From: JBGPLJ01 sp035644395
GTDB taxonomy: Bacteria > Pseudomonadota > Gammaproteobacteria > Steroidobacterales > Steroidobacteraceae
Direction of reading: 5' to 3'
Length of the DNA: 64,000 bases
NCBI GenBank assembly: GCA_035644395.1
Contig: DASQOR010000086.1
Coordinates: forward strand, 131,768-195,767
Below are positions 1 through 7,933 of this stretch, in pieces. The notes under the pieces were generated by a model. It was not told the DNA's origin. It ran no database searches and saw only the letters and a program-made list of their open reading frames with translations. Made by a program: the position numbers and the translations under genes. Within the stretch, counting starts at the first letter, position 1; each line of letters opens with the position of its first letter.

Positions 1-47
1 TTGTCCCAGTCGGCGCGCGCGTGGCGCACGATGGTCAGGCGTTTCAT
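1..47 (-). CDS. SixA-like histidine phosphatase, N-terminal fragment
   Basis: Only the first 15 codons lie in the window; the rest continues beyond base 1. The visible peptide MKRLTIVRHARADWD has the RHA-type phosphohistidine loop (LTIVRHAxAxW) that opens SixA-like members of the histidine phosphatase superfamily, in which the first His is the phospho-acceptor. Its ATG overlaps the stop of the Rieske gene by 4 bp (ATGA), so it is probably translated as the last visible gene of the SUF operon. The family assignment rests on this short motif alone, and substrate cannot be inferred. Confidence 0.6.
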   Translation of the reverse strand, partial: MKRLTIVRHARADWD

Positions 48-361
48 GCGCCGCCCCGCAGCGTGACGCGGCCTTCCGCGACTCGCACCTCATAGGCCTT
101 GACCGGTTCGTGCGCAGGTGGAGTCAGTGCCGCTCCGGTCTTCAGGCAGAAGCGCGCGCCGTGCCTCGGGCAGATGATCTGATCGCCCTCGACGGGACCG
201 CTTGCGAGTTCCTCGCCGTCGTGGGTGCAACGATTGTCGATTGCAAAGAAACGGCCATCGGAGTTCACGACGACGATCTCCCTGCCCCGGACTTCGAACA
301 CCCGGCCCTCGCCGGACGGGAAGTCCTCGACGCGCCCCAGGTCCTGCCAGCCGACGCTCAT
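44..361 (-). CDS. Rieske-type [2Fe-2S] ferredoxin of the SUF operon
   Basis: A 105-residue single-domain Rieske protein. The cluster ligands are visible as C45-x-H47 (CTH) and C64-x2-H67 (CPRH), the spacing of the small NirD/oxygenase-ferredoxin class. It has no signal peptide or membrane segment, so it should be a cytosolic electron carrier. It follows sufT by 6 bp and overlaps the next gene by 4 bp, which places it inside the SUF transcription unit. Rieske genes at the end of SUF operons are known in other bacteria, but their role there is unsettled. It may be a client or an electron donor for cluster assembly. Confidence 0.85.
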   Translation of the reverse strand: MSVGWQDLGRVEDFPSGEGRVFEVRGREIVVVNSDGRFFAIDNRCTHDGEELASGPVEGDQIICPRHGARFCLKTGAALTPPAHEPVKAYEVRVAEGRVTLRGGA

Positions 362-367
362 GGCGCG

Positions 368-919
368 CTACATCATGCCGGTCTGCAAACGTGCTGCGTC
401 CGACATCATCGACTGGTTCCAGGGCGGATCGAAGACCAGCTCGACTTCCGCTGCGCGCACGCCGGGAATCCTTTCGACCTTTTCCCTGACGTCGGCGACC
501 AGGATCTCGCCCATGCCGCAGCCAGGCGCGGTGACCGTCATTTTGATGCGGACATGGTACGTGCCGTCGTCGTGGCCCAGCACTTCGCACTCATAGACGA
601 GCCCGAGGTCGACGATGTTGATCGGGATCTCGGGGTCGTAGACGCCGCGCATCTGATCCCAGACGATGTTGCGGATGTCGTCCGCCGTCGGATTGGCGGG
701 CACCTCGGGCGTCTTCAGCACTTCCTTGCCGAGCGCATCGGCGTGTTCCCCCGCGATGCGAAAGAGATTGCCGTCGATGTAGACGGTGAAGCTGCCGCCG
801 AGCGCCTGGGTGATGTAGCCGACGGCACCCGCTTTCAGAGTGACATCGATACCGGCGGGCACGGCGACCGCGCGCACGTCGCGCGACAGCACCACGGGTT
901 CGTTCTCATGGCCGCGCAT
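368..919 (-). CDS. sufT: SufT, MIP18/DUF59-type Fe-S cluster assembly factor
   Basis: 183 residues. The C-terminal half carries the MIP18/DUF59 signature: DPEIPxNIVDLGLVY around residue 95, MTVTAPGCGMG around residue 130 with the conserved Cys, and DPPW-N near residue 165. The N-terminal ~75 residues form the extra domain typical of the long SufT found in SUF operons. DUF59 proteins help mature Fe-S proteins, probably by cluster transfer or target delivery. The gene lies 4 bp downstream of sufU. Family identity is clear; its exact client proteins are not known. Confidence 0.9.
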   Translation of the reverse strand: MRGHENEPVVLSRDVRAVAVPAGIDVTLKAGAVGYITQALGGSFTVYIDGNLFRIAGEHADALGKEVLKTPEVPANPTADDIRNIVWDQMRGVYDPEIPINIVDLGLVYECEVLGHDDGTYHVRIKMTVTAPGCGMGEILVADVREKVERIPGVRAAEVELVFDPPWNQSMMSDAARLQTGMM

Positions 920-923
920 GGCG

Positions 924-1367
924 CTACTCGGTGCTCACGGGTTGCCGCTTCGAGTCGAGCGCGGCGACAAGGGTATGCCAGCAAAGGCTCGCGCACTTGA
1001 CGCGCGCGGGGAATTCACGCACGCCCGACAGCGCGGCGAGCTTGCCAAGGTCGCGCTCGGGGACATAGTCGTGTTCGGTGAGGAGCCTGTGGACCTGATC
1101 GTAGAAGTCACGCACGTCCGCGAGCTCGCGGCCCTTGAGGGCTTCCGTCATGAGCGATGCCGAGGCCACCGAAATGGCGCAGCCGCTGCCCTCGAAGGCG
1201 AGCGCTTCGAGCTTGCCGCCGGCCACGTCGACATAGAGTTTCAGGCGATCGCCGCACAGGGGATTGTGGCCCTCGGCGCAATGGTTGGCGGTCGCGAGCG
1301 CACCGAAATTCCGCGGGCTGCGGTTGTGGTCGACGATCACGTCACGGTAGAGGTCCTTCAGATCCAT
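924..1367 (-). CDS. sufU: SufU, zinc-dependent sulfurtransferase/scaffold-like protein
   Basis: 147 residues, starting at MDLKDLYRD, whose ATG overlaps the sufS stop by 1 bp (TGATG). The Cys/Asp set C38, D40, C63 and C125 matches the zinc site of SufU-type proteins, which accept persulfide sulfur from SufS. An additional Cys lies at 129. There is no sufE or sufA in this operon, so SufU is presumably the sole SufS partner here. A much longer open frame continues upstream in this frame but runs antisense-free through sufS and is not a gene. Confidence in family and start is high. Confidence 0.93.
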   Translation of the reverse strand: MDLKDLYRDVIVDHNRSPRNFGALATANHCAEGHNPLCGDRLKLYVDVAGGKLEALAFEGSGCAISVASASLMTEALKGRELADVRDFYDQVHRLLTEHDYVPERDLGKLAALSGVREFPARVKCASLCWHTLVAALDSKRQPVSTE

Positions 1368-2626
1368 CAGCGGAATACCTCGCGGGCGCGGCCAAGGGCC
1401 GTTACGAGCCGCTCGGCCTCCTCGAAGGTGTTGTAGAACGCGAACGAGGCTCGCGCGGTCGCCGGCACCTGGAAGTATTCCATGACGGGCATGGCGCAGT
1501 GGTGTCCCGTGCGCACGGCGATGCCGTCGGCGTCGAGGATCGTGCCGAGATCGTGCGGGTGGATACCGTCCATCACGAAGGACAGCACGCTGACCTTCCG
1601 ATCCGCGGTGCCGATCAAACGCACTCCGGGCACCGAGCTCACGCGGCGCGTCGCATGCGCCAGCAGTTCGTCTTCGTAGCGCGTGACCGCGGCCCAGTCG
1701 AGCCGGCCGAGATAATCGATGGCGGCGCCGAGACCGATCGCATCCGCGATGTTCGGCGTGCCGGCCTCGAACTTGTAGGGCAGGGCGTTGTAGGTGGTAC
1801 CCGTGAAGCTCACGGTGAGAATCATGTCGCCGCCACCCTGCCAGGGCGGCATGGCCTCGAGCAGCGCTTCGCGCCCGTAGAGCACGCCGATGCCCGTCGG
1901 CCCGAACATCTTGTGGCCGGAGAATGCATAGAAATCGCAATCGAGCGCCTGCACGTCGACCTTCAGGTGTGGAATCGCCTGCGCGCCGTCGACGAGAGAT
2001 GGAATACCGCGCGTGCGCGCCAACGCGATCATCTGTTCCACCGGCAGCACCGTTCCGAGCGCATTCGAGACGTGCGCGAACGCGACGAGCTTCGTGCGCG
2101 GGCCGAGCAGCCGCTGGTAGTCGTCGACATCGATCATGCCGCGCGCATCGATCGGCACGACCTTGAGCACGACTCCGAGCTCGCCGGCGAGCATCTGCCA
2201 GGGCACGATGTTCGCGTGGTGCTCGAGCCAGGTGAGCACGATTTCATCGCCACGCTCCATGCGCGACCGGCCGAAGCTCTGCGCAACGAGGTTGATGGCC
2301 TCGGTCGTGCCGCGCACGAAGATGATCTCGCGGGTCGAGCGCGCATTGATGAAACGGCGCACCTTGTCCCGGGCGCCTTCAAAAGCCTCGGTCGCCCGCT
2401 GGCTCAGCGTGTGCACGCCCCGATGCACGTTCGCGTGCGATTCGCGGTAGTAGAGGTCGATGGCGTCGATGACCGCTTGCGGCCGCTGCGAGGACGCCGA
2501 GTTGTCGAGGTAGGCGAGCGGCCGGCCGTTGATGCGCTCCTCGAGGATCGGAAAGTCGCGGCGAATATTCCTGACGTCGAAATCGCTATTAGTAAGCTTT
2601 GCAGTATCAAAAGCTTGCACGACCAT
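1367..2626 (-). CDS. sufS: SufS, PLP-dependent cysteine desulfurase
   Basis: 419 residues, the normal length for a group II cysteine desulfurase. It mobilises sulfur from L-cysteine as an enzyme-bound persulfide for the SufBCD scaffold. The PLP lysine is in SGHKMFGPTG near residue 235, and the persulfide cysteine is in RTGHHCAMP near residue 370. The N-terminal YLDNSASSQRP motif is also typical. The start codon abuts the sufD stop with no spacing, and the stop overlaps the sufU start, so translation across sufD-S-U is tightly coupled. Confidence 0.97.
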   Translation of the reverse strand: MVVQAFDTAKLTNSDFDVRNIRRDFPILEERINGRPLAYLDNSASSQRPQAVIDAIDLYYRESHANVHRGVHTLSQRATEAFEGARDKVRRFINARSTREIIFVRGTTEAINLVAQSFGRSRMERGDEIVLTWLEHHANIVPWQMLAGELGVVLKVVPIDARGMIDVDDYQRLLGPRTKLVAFAHVSNALGTVLPVEQMIALARTRGIPSLVDGAQAIPHLKVDVQALDCDFYAFSGHKMFGPTGIGVLYGREALLEAMPPWQGGGDMILTVSFTGTTYNALPYKFEAGTPNIADAIGLGAAIDYLGRLDWAAVTRYEDELLAHATRRVSSVPGVRLIGTADRKVSVLSFVMDGIHPHDLGTILDADGIAVRTGHHCAMPVMEYFQVPATARASFAFYNTFEEAERLVTALGRAREVFR

Positions 2627-3934
2627 TTAGATAAACTCCTTTATGAGGTCGCGTGCCGGGAGTTCGCCGGCAATCCGGCGGGCGAGCGCTTGCGTCAGCG
2701 CGGCGACGGGCAGTATCTGTAACAGGTCGAGGACGAAAGCGTAGGTGAGCAGCGCGCGCGCAGTCGGTGCATCGATGCCCCGTGAAGTGAGATAAAAAAG
2801 CATGTTCGGGTCGAGCCGGCCGGTCGAGGCGCCGTGGCTGCACTTCACGTCCTCGTTGTGAATCTCGAGTTGCGGGCGCGTATCCGCCTCGGCGGCAGGG
2901 GCGAGCAGCAGATTGCGGAAGTTCTGCTCCGAAACGCTTCGCCGCGCTCCGGGCGCGACGACGACCTTGCTGTTGCAGATTGCGCGCCCGCTCTCGTTCA
3001 CGACCGTGCGCACCTGCGTGCGGCTGTGAGTGTCCGGCACCGCGTGACGAATCTCGGCACGCAATTCGTGATGCTGGGAACCGGCTGTGAACAGCAAGGC
3101 TCGAACCTGTGCGACAGCCGCCGGCCCCTCGAGGGCGACATCGACGTCCGATCGCAGCAGGTCGCCGCCGACAACGAGACAATGCAACGCGAAGGTCGAC
3201 CCCGAGCCGACGCGGGCGCGCAACGTGTCGAATTCCTGGCCGCCAGCGCCGAGGGAATGCACACGGCACAACTCGACGCGCGAACCCCCTTCGACATCGA
3301 TCTCGGCAAGCGAATTGACGAATCGCGCCCCGGGTGCATCCGACAGGTGGTGCTCGACGATGACGCCGGTCGCGCCGCCCGTTGCATGGATTCGAAGCCG
3401 AGGAAAGCTTGCCGCACCACCCGCTGCAAGGTGCAGCACATAGATGAGGGGAGCCTCGCCGCCGTCGAGTTCGATGGAGGCTCCGTCGGCAACGAACGCC
3501 GTGTTGAGGAGAGCGAAGCGCGAGTCTGCGCGGTCGTTCTCGGGCATCGTGCGGGCCAGGAGTTCGGGCTGCCTTCGGTAGACGTCCGCGAGCGATTCGA
3601 TCCGCACGCCTTTCGCTTGCGGCAGCGGTGTCGACAAATCTGCGGCGAGGCGCCCATTGACGAACACCAGCCGCGTCGCGTTTTCGAGCGGGAGCGCAGC
3701 GTCGGGCAGACGGTCCGTGCGGCCAGGCTCCACCGCAAAATTGAGTTCGCGGCGCGCGAGCCCGCGGAGCGTCAGGTATTTCCAGTTCTCGTCGCGTCCC
3801 GTCGGCAGGCCGGCGTTGACGAAGCGCTCGAGCGCCGCACGCCGGGTTGCCGGCGCAGCGAGACCTGCGGCCGCCGCCGCATGGCCCTGCGCGATGCTCG
3901 CGAGGAACGGCGAAGCCTGCGCCGTGGCGCTCAT
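2627..3934 (-). CDS. sufD: SufD, Fe-S scaffold complex subunit
   Basis: 435 residues in the SufB/SufD beta-helix family. SufD pairs with SufB and SufC in the SufBC2D scaffold and is needed for iron acquisition. The C-terminal core has the family hallmarks SHGASTGRLD (His) and MLFYLTSRGID, close to the end. The start overlaps the sufC stop by 4 bp (ATGA). No odd features; the protein ends three residues after KEF and runs directly into the sufS start. Confidence 0.95.
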   Translation of the reverse strand: MSATAQASPFLASIAQGHAAAAAGLAAPATRRAALERFVNAGLPTGRDENWKYLTLRGLARRELNFAVEPGRTDRLPDAALPLENATRLVFVNGRLAADLSTPLPQAKGVRIESLADVYRRQPELLARTMPENDRADSRFALLNTAFVADGASIELDGGEAPLIYVLHLAAGGAASFPRLRIHATGGATGVIVEHHLSDAPGARFVNSLAEIDVEGGSRVELCRVHSLGAGGQEFDTLRARVGSGSTFALHCLVVGGDLLRSDVDVALEGPAAVAQVRALLFTAGSQHHELRAEIRHAVPDTHSRTQVRTVVNESGRAICNSKVVVAPGARRSVSEQNFRNLLLAPAAEADTRPQLEIHNEDVKCSHGASTGRLDPNMLFYLTSRGIDAPTARALLTYAFVLDLLQILPVAALTQALARRIAGELPARDLIKEFI

Positions 3935-4686
3935 GCCCGGCGCGCCTCCGGACGCAACCAGTCATATCCCTGTTTGTCGAGCTCCAGGGCGAGGCTGTGA
4001 TCGCCGCTGCGCACGATGCGCCCGTCCGTCAGCACGTGGACGCGGTCCGGCACAACGTGGTCGAGCAGGCGCTGGTAGTGAGTCACGAGCAGCTGCGCGC
4101 GATCCTCGCGGCGCATGGCATTGATGCCGCGCGCGACGACCTTGAGCGCGTCGATGTCGAGCCCGGAATCGGTTTCGTCGAGGATCGCCAGGCGCGGTTC
4201 GAGGACCAGCATCTGCAGGATCTCGTTGCGTTTCTTCTCACCGCCCGAGAAGCCTTCGTTCACGCCGCGCGCGAGGAACGCCTCATCCATCTGCATGAAC
4301 TTCATCTTGTCCTTCACGAGTGCCAGGAATTCGAACGCATCGAGTTCCTTCTCGCCGCGATGCTTGCGGATGGCATTGAGGGCGGCCTTCAGGAGGTACA
4401 CGTTGTTCACGCCCGGGATTTCGACGGGGTACTGGAAGCCGAGGAAGAGTCCTGCGCGTGCGCGATCTTCCGGCGAGAGTGCGAGGAGGTCCTGACCGAG
4501 GTAGAGAACCTGGCCTGAATGAATGGTGTATTCGGTGCGTCCCGCGAGCACCTGCGCGAGCGTGCTCTTGCCGGAGCCGTTCGGGCCCATGACGGCATGC
4601 ACCTCGCCGGCCGCCACTTCGAGCGACAAGCCATTGAGGATGCGGCGTTCGCCGATCGAGACCACGAGATTCTGGATGCTGAGCAC
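3931..4686 (-). CDS. sufC: SufC, ATPase of the SufBCD complex
   Basis: 251 residues from a GTG start (VLSIQNLVV). An open frame continues upstream but overlaps sufB, and the family N-terminus begins here. The ABC ATPase motifs are Walker A GPNGSGKST near residue 33, signature FSGGEKKR near residue 150, and Walker B LAILDETDSGLD about 20 residues later. The NEGFSGGEKKRNEILQM segment is diagnostic of SufC over other ABC ATPases. SufC drives conformational change of SufB-SufD during cluster assembly. It lies 29 bp after sufB. Confidence 0.96.
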   Translation of the reverse strand: MLSIQNLVVSIGERRILNGLSLEVAAGEVHAVMGPNGSGKSTLAQVLAGRTEYTIHSGQVLYLGQDLLALSPEDRARAGLFLGFQYPVEIPGVNNVYLLKAALNAIRKHRGEKELDAFEFLALVKDKMKFMQMDEAFLARGVNEGFSGGEKKRNEILQMLVLEPRLAILDETDSGLDIDALKVVARGINAMRREDRAQLLVTHYQRLLDHVVPDRVHVLTDGRIVRSGDHSLALELDKQGYDWLRPEARRA

Positions 4687-4715
4687 GGGTGTACCTGTTC
4701 GCTTGCGGGATGCCG

Positions 4716-6164
4716 TCAGCCGACGGCCCCTTCGAGGCTGACATTGAGGAGGTTCTGCGCTTCCACCGCGAACTCCATCGGCAGTTCCTTGAACACTGCT
4801 TTGCAGAAGCCGTTCACGATCATGCTGACCGCGTCTTCCTCCGAGATGCCCCGCTGCAGGCAGTAGAAGAGCTGGTCCTCGCCGATCTTGGAGGTCGTCG
4901 CTTCGTGCTCCACCGTCGCGGTCAGATTCTTCACTTCCACGTACGGGAAGGTGTGCGCGCCGCACTCCGGTCCCATCAGGAGCGAATCGCACTGGGTGAA
5001 ATTGCGCGCGCCCGTCGCGCCTGCGCCGACGCGCACGAGACCGCGATAGGTGTTCTGGCCGTGTCCCGCCGAGATGCCCTTCGAGACGATGGTGCTCTTG
5101 GTGTCGCGGCCGAGGTGGATCATCTTGGTGCCGGTATCCGCCTGCTGGTAGTGGTTCGCGACGGCGACCGAATAAAACTCGCCGACGGACTCATCGCCCT
5201 TCAGTACGCAGCTTGGATATTTCCACGTGATCGCCGAGCCCGTTTCCACTTGCGTCCAGGAAATCTTGGAGCGCGCGCCGCGGCATTCGCCACGCTTGGT
5301 GACGAAGTTGTAGATGCCGCCGCGCCCCTGCTCATCGCCCGGGTACCAGTTCTGGACGGTCGAGTACTTGATGCGCGCGCCTTCGAGCGCGACGAGTTCG
5401 ACGACCGCGGCATGCAGCTGATTCTCGTCGCGCATCGGCGCCGTGCAGCCTTCCAGGTAGCTCACGTAGGCCCCGTCGTCGGCAATGATGAGCGTGCGTT
5501 CGAACTGGCCCGTCTTCGCGGCGTTGATGCGGAAGTAGGTCGAGAGCTCCATCGGGCAGCGCACGCCCTTCGGTACATAGACGAACGAGCCGTCGGTGAA
5601 GACCGCGGAGTTGAGCGTCGCGAAGAAATTGTCGGTGTAAGGCACGACCGTGCCGAGGTACTGCTCGATGAGCGCCGGATGCTGCTGCACGGCCTCGGAG
5701 AAGGAACCGAAGATGACGCCTGCATCGGCGAGCCGCTGCTTGAACGTCGTCGCGACCGATACGCTGTCGAACACCGCATCGACCGCGACGCCTGCGAGGC
5801 GCGCTCGCTCGTGCAAGGGAATGCCGAGCTTGTCGTAGGTCTCGAGCAGTTTCGGGTCGACTTCGTCCAGGCTCCTGGGGCCGGATCCCGGTTGCTTCGG
5901 CGCGGAGTAGTAGGAAATCGCCTGGTAGTCGACTGGGCGGTAACGCACCGACGCCCAGTGCGGTTCCTTCATCGTGAGCCAGTGTCGATAAGCCTTCAGG
6001 CGCCACTCGAGCAGGAACGCGGGTTCGCCTTTCTTGCGCGAGATGAGGCGGATGACGTTCTCATCGAGGCCCGGCGGCACCGTGTCAGACTCGATGTCCG
6101 TGACGAAGCCGTGCCGGTATTTCTGGCCGACCAGGTCGTCGAGTTCCGTTGCCTTGCCCGACAT
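4716..6164 (-). CDS. sufB: SufB, Fe-S scaffold complex subunit
   Basis: 482 residues, typical for SufB. It is the main scaffold on which nascent Fe-S clusters are built. The family core includes SYLEGCTAPMRDENQLHAA around residue 235, with the sulfur-accepting Cys region, and the C-terminal HEATTSKIGEDQLFYCLQRGI stretch, of which only the key Glu/Cys positions are noted here. It begins 8 bp after the Rrf2 regulator stop and is the first structural gene of the operon. Confidence 0.96.
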   Translation of the reverse strand: MSGKATELDDLVGQKYRHGFVTDIESDTVPPGLDENVIRLISRKKGEPAFLLEWRLKAYRHWLTMKEPHWASVRYRPVDYQAISYYSAPKQPGSGPRSLDEVDPKLLETYDKLGIPLHERARLAGVAVDAVFDSVSVATTFKQRLADAGVIFGSFSEAVQQHPALIEQYLGTVVPYTDNFFATLNSAVFTDGSFVYVPKGVRCPMELSTYFRINAAKTGQFERTLIIADDGAYVSYLEGCTAPMRDENQLHAAVVELVALEGARIKYSTVQNWYPGDEQGRGGIYNFVTKRGECRGARSKISWTQVETGSAITWKYPSCVLKGDESVGEFYSVAVANHYQQADTGTKMIHLGRDTKSTIVSKGISAGHGQNTYRGLVRVGAGATGARNFTQCDSLLMGPECGAHTFPYVEVKNLTATVEHEATTSKIGEDQLFYCLQRGISEEDAVSMIVNGFCKAVFKELPMEFAVEAQNLLNVSLEGAVG

Positions 6165-6172
6165 GACGGCGC

Positions 6173-6643
6173 TCAGCTCCGAACCGGGATCCGCAGGGCC
6201 GCGACGCGAATCTCGCCGGCGATGTCGGGTGTCCGGGCCGCGGCGGCGCCGGTGAGCTCGGAGAGACTGATGTCTTCGAGCGCGCGCCGGATGGAGCGGT
6301 TGATCCGCTGCCAGGCGTTACCGACGCGGCACACGTGCTCGATGCCGCAATGGCTCGCGTGACTCGAGCATTCCGTGATCGCGACGGGACCCTCGAGTGC
6401 ATCGAGGATCTCGGCGGCACTGATCTCGCTGGCGGGCCGGGACAGCTGGTAGCCGCCGTGCGTACCCCGCGCGGAAGTGACGAGCTGCGACCTCTGTAGC
6501 TCCTTGAGGAGCTTCGTCACTGTCGGCTGGGCGATACCCGTGCCCTGGGAAACCTCCGCGGCGGTGTGCAGGCGGTCCGGTACGGTCGTCAGGTGCGCCA
6601 GGATGACTGTCGCGTAATCCGTCAGTTTGCTGATCCGCAGCAT
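6173..6643 (-). CDS. Rrf2-family SUF operon regulator
   Basis: 156 residues from ATG at 6643. A TTG ten codons upstream is in frame but would add residues not usual in the family. Residues 1-70 form the Rrf2 winged helix (MLRISKLTDYA, TGIAQPTVTKLLKEL, ARGTHGGYQLSRP). C92, C99 and C105 would ligate an Fe-S cluster, as in IscR. The spacing is CX6CX5C, one residue longer in the first interval than E. coli IscR. Being the first gene of the suf operon and preceded by an IscR-type palindrome, it is probably an autorepressor that senses Fe-S status. Confidence 0.9.
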   Translation of the reverse strand: MLRISKLTDYATVILAHLTTVPDRLHTAAEVSQGTGIAQPTVTKLLKELQRSQLVTSARGTHGGYQLSRPASEISAAEILDALEGPVAITECSSHASHCGIEHVCRVGNAWQRINRSIRRALEDISLSELTGAAAARTPDIAGEIRVAALRIPVRS

Positions 6644-6678
6644 GCAATACTCGATGCCACCAAAGGTGTGCAAGCAGG

Positions 6679-6703
6679 ATATGGGACTATTTTAGTCCTA
6701 TTG
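6679..6703. promoter_or_regulatory. IscR type 1-like operator of the suf operon
   Basis: The core GGACTA-TTT-TAGTCC is a perfect inverted repeat at 6684-6698. It fits the GACTR-W3-YAGTC core of type 1 IscR sites, and an ATA flank at 6679-6681 sits where the consensus has ATA. It lies 36 bp upstream of the regulator start. On the minus strand it contains TAAAAT, a possible -10 element, so a bound regulator would cover the promoter. Operator identity is inferred from the match and the position. Confidence 0.75.
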
Positions 6704-6910
6704 CGGTTCGCGAAGGAACAGGCGGCGCGAGGTTCCCCGCGCGAAGGCAGCGCGAAGCGTCTTTTGCTATCCTCTCGGCCCGATTTTTGGACCCGGTTTT
6801 TGCTGCCCGGCCCGCCTCTTAGGCGCCGGCGGCAGGGCCGCGTGGCAGCGTTTGAGGCCGGTCCAGACCGCTTGTTCCATTTTGGGGTCCATCCTTGAGG
6901 AGCCATGACG

Positions 6911-7933
6911 ATGAATCACAGTGAGCTGGAAGCCACCGCGAGGGCGATGGTAGCGAGGGGTAAGGGCATTCTGGCGGCCGACGAGTCCGGCGGTACGATC
7001 AAGAAGCGCTTCGACAGCATCAAGCTCGAGTCGACGGAGGAACATCGGCGCCTGTACCGGGAAATGCTGTTTACGGCGCCCGGCGCGGCCGACTACATCA
7101 GCGGCGTCATCTTCTATGACGAGACCCTGCGCCAGAAGACCAAGACCGGGATCGCATTCGCCGAATACCTGAAGCGGCTCGGGATCGTGCCGGGTATCAA
7201 GGTCGACGCCGGCACCAAGCCGCTGGCCGGAGCGCCCGGCGAGGTCATCACCGAAGGCCTGGACGGCCTGCGCGACCGGTTGAAGGAGTACTACGGGCTC
7301 GGGGCGCGATTTGCGAAGTGGCGCGCGGTCATCGACATCGCGGACGGCATTCCGTCCGCCTACGGGATACACGTCAACGCCCACGCGCTCGCGCGCTACG
7401 CGACGCTCTGCCAGGAAACGAGCATCGTACCGATCGTCGAGCCGGAAGTGCTGATGGACGGCGGCCATTCGATCGAGCGCTGCGAGGAAGTCACAGACGC
7501 CGTGCTCGCGAAGGTGTTCGCGGAACTGCATGCCCAGCGCGTGTATCTGGAAGGCATGGTGCTCAAGCCCAACATGGTGATCTCGGGAATGAAGTCGCCG
7601 AAGCGCGCGGGAGCGGAACGGGTCGCGGAAGCGACCATCCGGTGCCTCAAGCGTCATGTGCCGTCCGCGGTTCCCGGCATCGCCTTCCTTTCGGGCGGCC
7701 AGGGCCCGGAAGAGGCCACCGAGCACCTGAATCTCATGAACGCGATGGGCAATCTCCCCTGGGCGCTCACATTCAGTTACGGCCGGGCCCTGCAGGCGCC
7801 GGCGCTGTCGGCCTGGAAGGGGCTCGATGCGCAGTTCGCCGCCGGTCAGAAGGCCTTTGCCAAGCGCGCGAAGTTGAACGGTCTCGCGGCGAGCGGACGC
7901 TACCACGCGTCGATGGAAACCCAGGCCGCGTGA
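6911..7933 (+). CDS. Class I fructose-bisphosphate aldolase
   Basis: 340 residues. It cleaves fructose 1,6-bisphosphate to DHAP and glyceraldehyde 3-phosphate in glycolysis, and the reverse in gluconeogenesis. It belongs to the animal/plant-type class I family: KGILAADES near the N-terminus and the Schiff-base Lys219 in GMVLKPNMV. No metal-binding class II motifs are present. Two ATGs lie six bases apart (6905, 6911). GAGGAG at 6897-6902 is 2 nt from the first and 8 nt from the second, so 6911 is preferred. Its stop overlaps the GTG start of mlaF, an unusual coupling of a glycolytic gene to a lipid-transport operon. Confidence 0.95.
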   Translation: MNHSELEATARAMVARGKGILAADESGGTIKKRFDSIKLESTEEHRRLYREMLFTAPGAADYISGVIFYDETLRQKTKTGIAFAEYLKRLGIVPGIKVDAGTKPLAGAPGEVITEGLDGLRDRLKEYYGLGARFAKWRAVIDIADGIPSAYGIHVNAHALARYATLCQETSIVPIVEPEVLMDGGHSIERCEEVTDAVLAKVFAELHAQRVYLEGMVLKPNMVISGMKSPKRAGAERVAEATIRCLKRHVPSAVPGIAFLSGGQGPEEATEHLNLMNAMGNLPWALTFSYGRALQAPALSAWKGLDAQFAAGQKAFAKRAKLNGLAASGRYHASMETQAA

